A stretch of 64,000 nt of DNA. Origin: Cupriavidus lacunae. Lineage in GTDB: Bacteria; Pseudomonadota; Gammaproteobacteria; Burkholderiales; Burkholderiaceae. The stretch spans positions 157,851-221,850 of the forward strand of contig NZ_QKWJ01000005.1 in assembly GCF_003353055.1 (NCBI RefSeq). Reading direction: 5' to 3'. Positions within the stretch are counted from its first letter, which is position 1, and each line of letters starts with the position of its first letter. Made by a program: the position numbers and the translations under genes. The notes beneath the pieces are model-generated. The model was not told where the DNA came from, made no database searches, and saw only the letters and a list, made by a program, of their open reading frames with translations. Shown piece by piece: positions 63,639 to 64,000 of this stretch.

Positions 63639-64000
63639 GGGGGGGTGTTTGGGTGGGGGTATGTAGGTCGGGTTTGATGTTGTCGTAGGTTTAATCGCCT
63701 GGTTCCGCCCTGCTGGGCGGGTCACTTTTTGTCCGAGCGACAAAAGTAACCAAAAAACGCGTCGCCTCTGGCGGCTGGCCATCAATTTGGTGGTGGGGGT
63801 GGTTCGGGCGGCGGTGCTTGCCGTTTGGTGTGGTTGGCCGTTCGAGCCTGCTACGCACCCTGTCTGTGCCCACATCGACGGACTATTGGACGAACCCGAC
63901 TTTAGGCTGTTGGCAGCCTGCTAAGTACCGCGTCGGTGGGACGCCTTCGGCTGCGCTTCGCGCCGGCCCTAACGTGGCAGGCGGACGACCACGTTCTATT
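63639..64000. repeat. Candidate dispersed intergenic repeat at the right edge
   Basis: This stretch has no convincing gene. It is G-rich and low in codon structure at first, then contains GTCACTTTTTGTC-CGAGC-GACAAAAGTAAC (63721-63750), an imperfect inverted repeat, followed by CAAAAAACGC. This wording is, from memory, a widespread intergenic sequence in Cupriavidus/Ralstonia and some other GC-rich proteobacteria that is often misannotated as hypothetical ORFs. It runs off the window. Confidence 0.45.

Overview
The window is GC-rich, densely coded bacterial chromosome. Its gene content points to a betaproteobacterium of the Burkholderiales, most likely Cupriavidus or a close Ralstonia relative. 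The reasons are the thrS-infC-rpmI-rplT-pheS-pheT-ihfA-merR-tRNA-Pro order, an orphan Bug/TctC solute-binding protein, ketone-body/PHB genes (3-hydroxybutyrate dehydrogenase and 3-oxoacid CoA-transferase), a 180-kDa-class NAD-glutamate dehydrogenase and a TRAP transporter. The species call is inference from protein families and synteny; nothing was searched. No rRNA, CRISPR, prophage, integrase or insertion sequence was seen.

Layout. 1-7 kb: the 5' part of aceE (cut by the left edge), a divergent PAS histidine kinase/response regulator pair, and a CbiM-like membrane protein. 7-13.5 kb: folD, oligopeptidase A, exonuclease III, a HpaR-type MarR regulator, a SulP anion transporter. 13.5-17 kb: DUF1488 protein, then two identical tRNA-Lys(CTT) loci that flank an 8-oxoguanine deaminase gene and its LysR neighbour. 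17-21.5 kb: TctC-type binding protein with a TTG start, a small exported protein with DPYTDGAK repeats, an acetyl-CoA hydrolase/CoA-transferase and a MarR-like protein. 21.6-26.5 kb: the giant glutamate dehydrogenase. 26.5-29.7 kb: small accessory genes, namely three poorly known minus-strand genes, an 86-residue ORF behind a perfect LexA-type box, a cupin and a toxin-first RelE/Xre toxin-antitoxin pair. 29.7-38.4 kb: the translation block on the minus strand between tRNA-Pro(GGG) and tRNA-Val(GAC). 38.4-42 kb: relA, a RidA-family gene and an alpha/beta hydrolase. 42-46 kb: bdhA, a DUF411 protein, scoAB, a PAS-LuxR regulator and a thioesterase. 46-49 kb: dctPMQ-type TRAP transporter. 49-52 kb: an SDR and ETF-ubiquinone oxidoreductase. 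52-57.5 kb: a PilZ protein, a GntR regulator with an FAD oxidoreductase, an MFS transporter and aroC. 57.5-64 kb: a GST, an LplT-PlsC fusion, a CBS protein, O-acetylhomoserine sulfhydrylase with an alpha/beta hydrolase, and an Mpo1-like protein. The last 360 bases look like a dispersed intergenic repeat.

How the parts fit. Much of the window is carbon and redox metabolism feeding acetyl-CoA and the quinone pool: pyruvate dehydrogenase, 3-hydroxybutyrate to acetoacetate to acetoacetyl-CoA (BdhA, ScoAB), acyl-CoA thioesterase, CoA-transferase, glutamate to 2-oxoglutarate, and ETF-QO. The other large theme is translation together with its starvation alarm (RelA). The most novel-looking items are the LexA-box small ORF, the DPYTDGAK repeat protein, the zinc-ribbon protein with a histone-H1-like tail, the duplicated tRNA-Lys loci around the deaminase module, and shared palindromes in front of bdhA and scoAB. 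I did not find one large system that I would call wholly undescribed.
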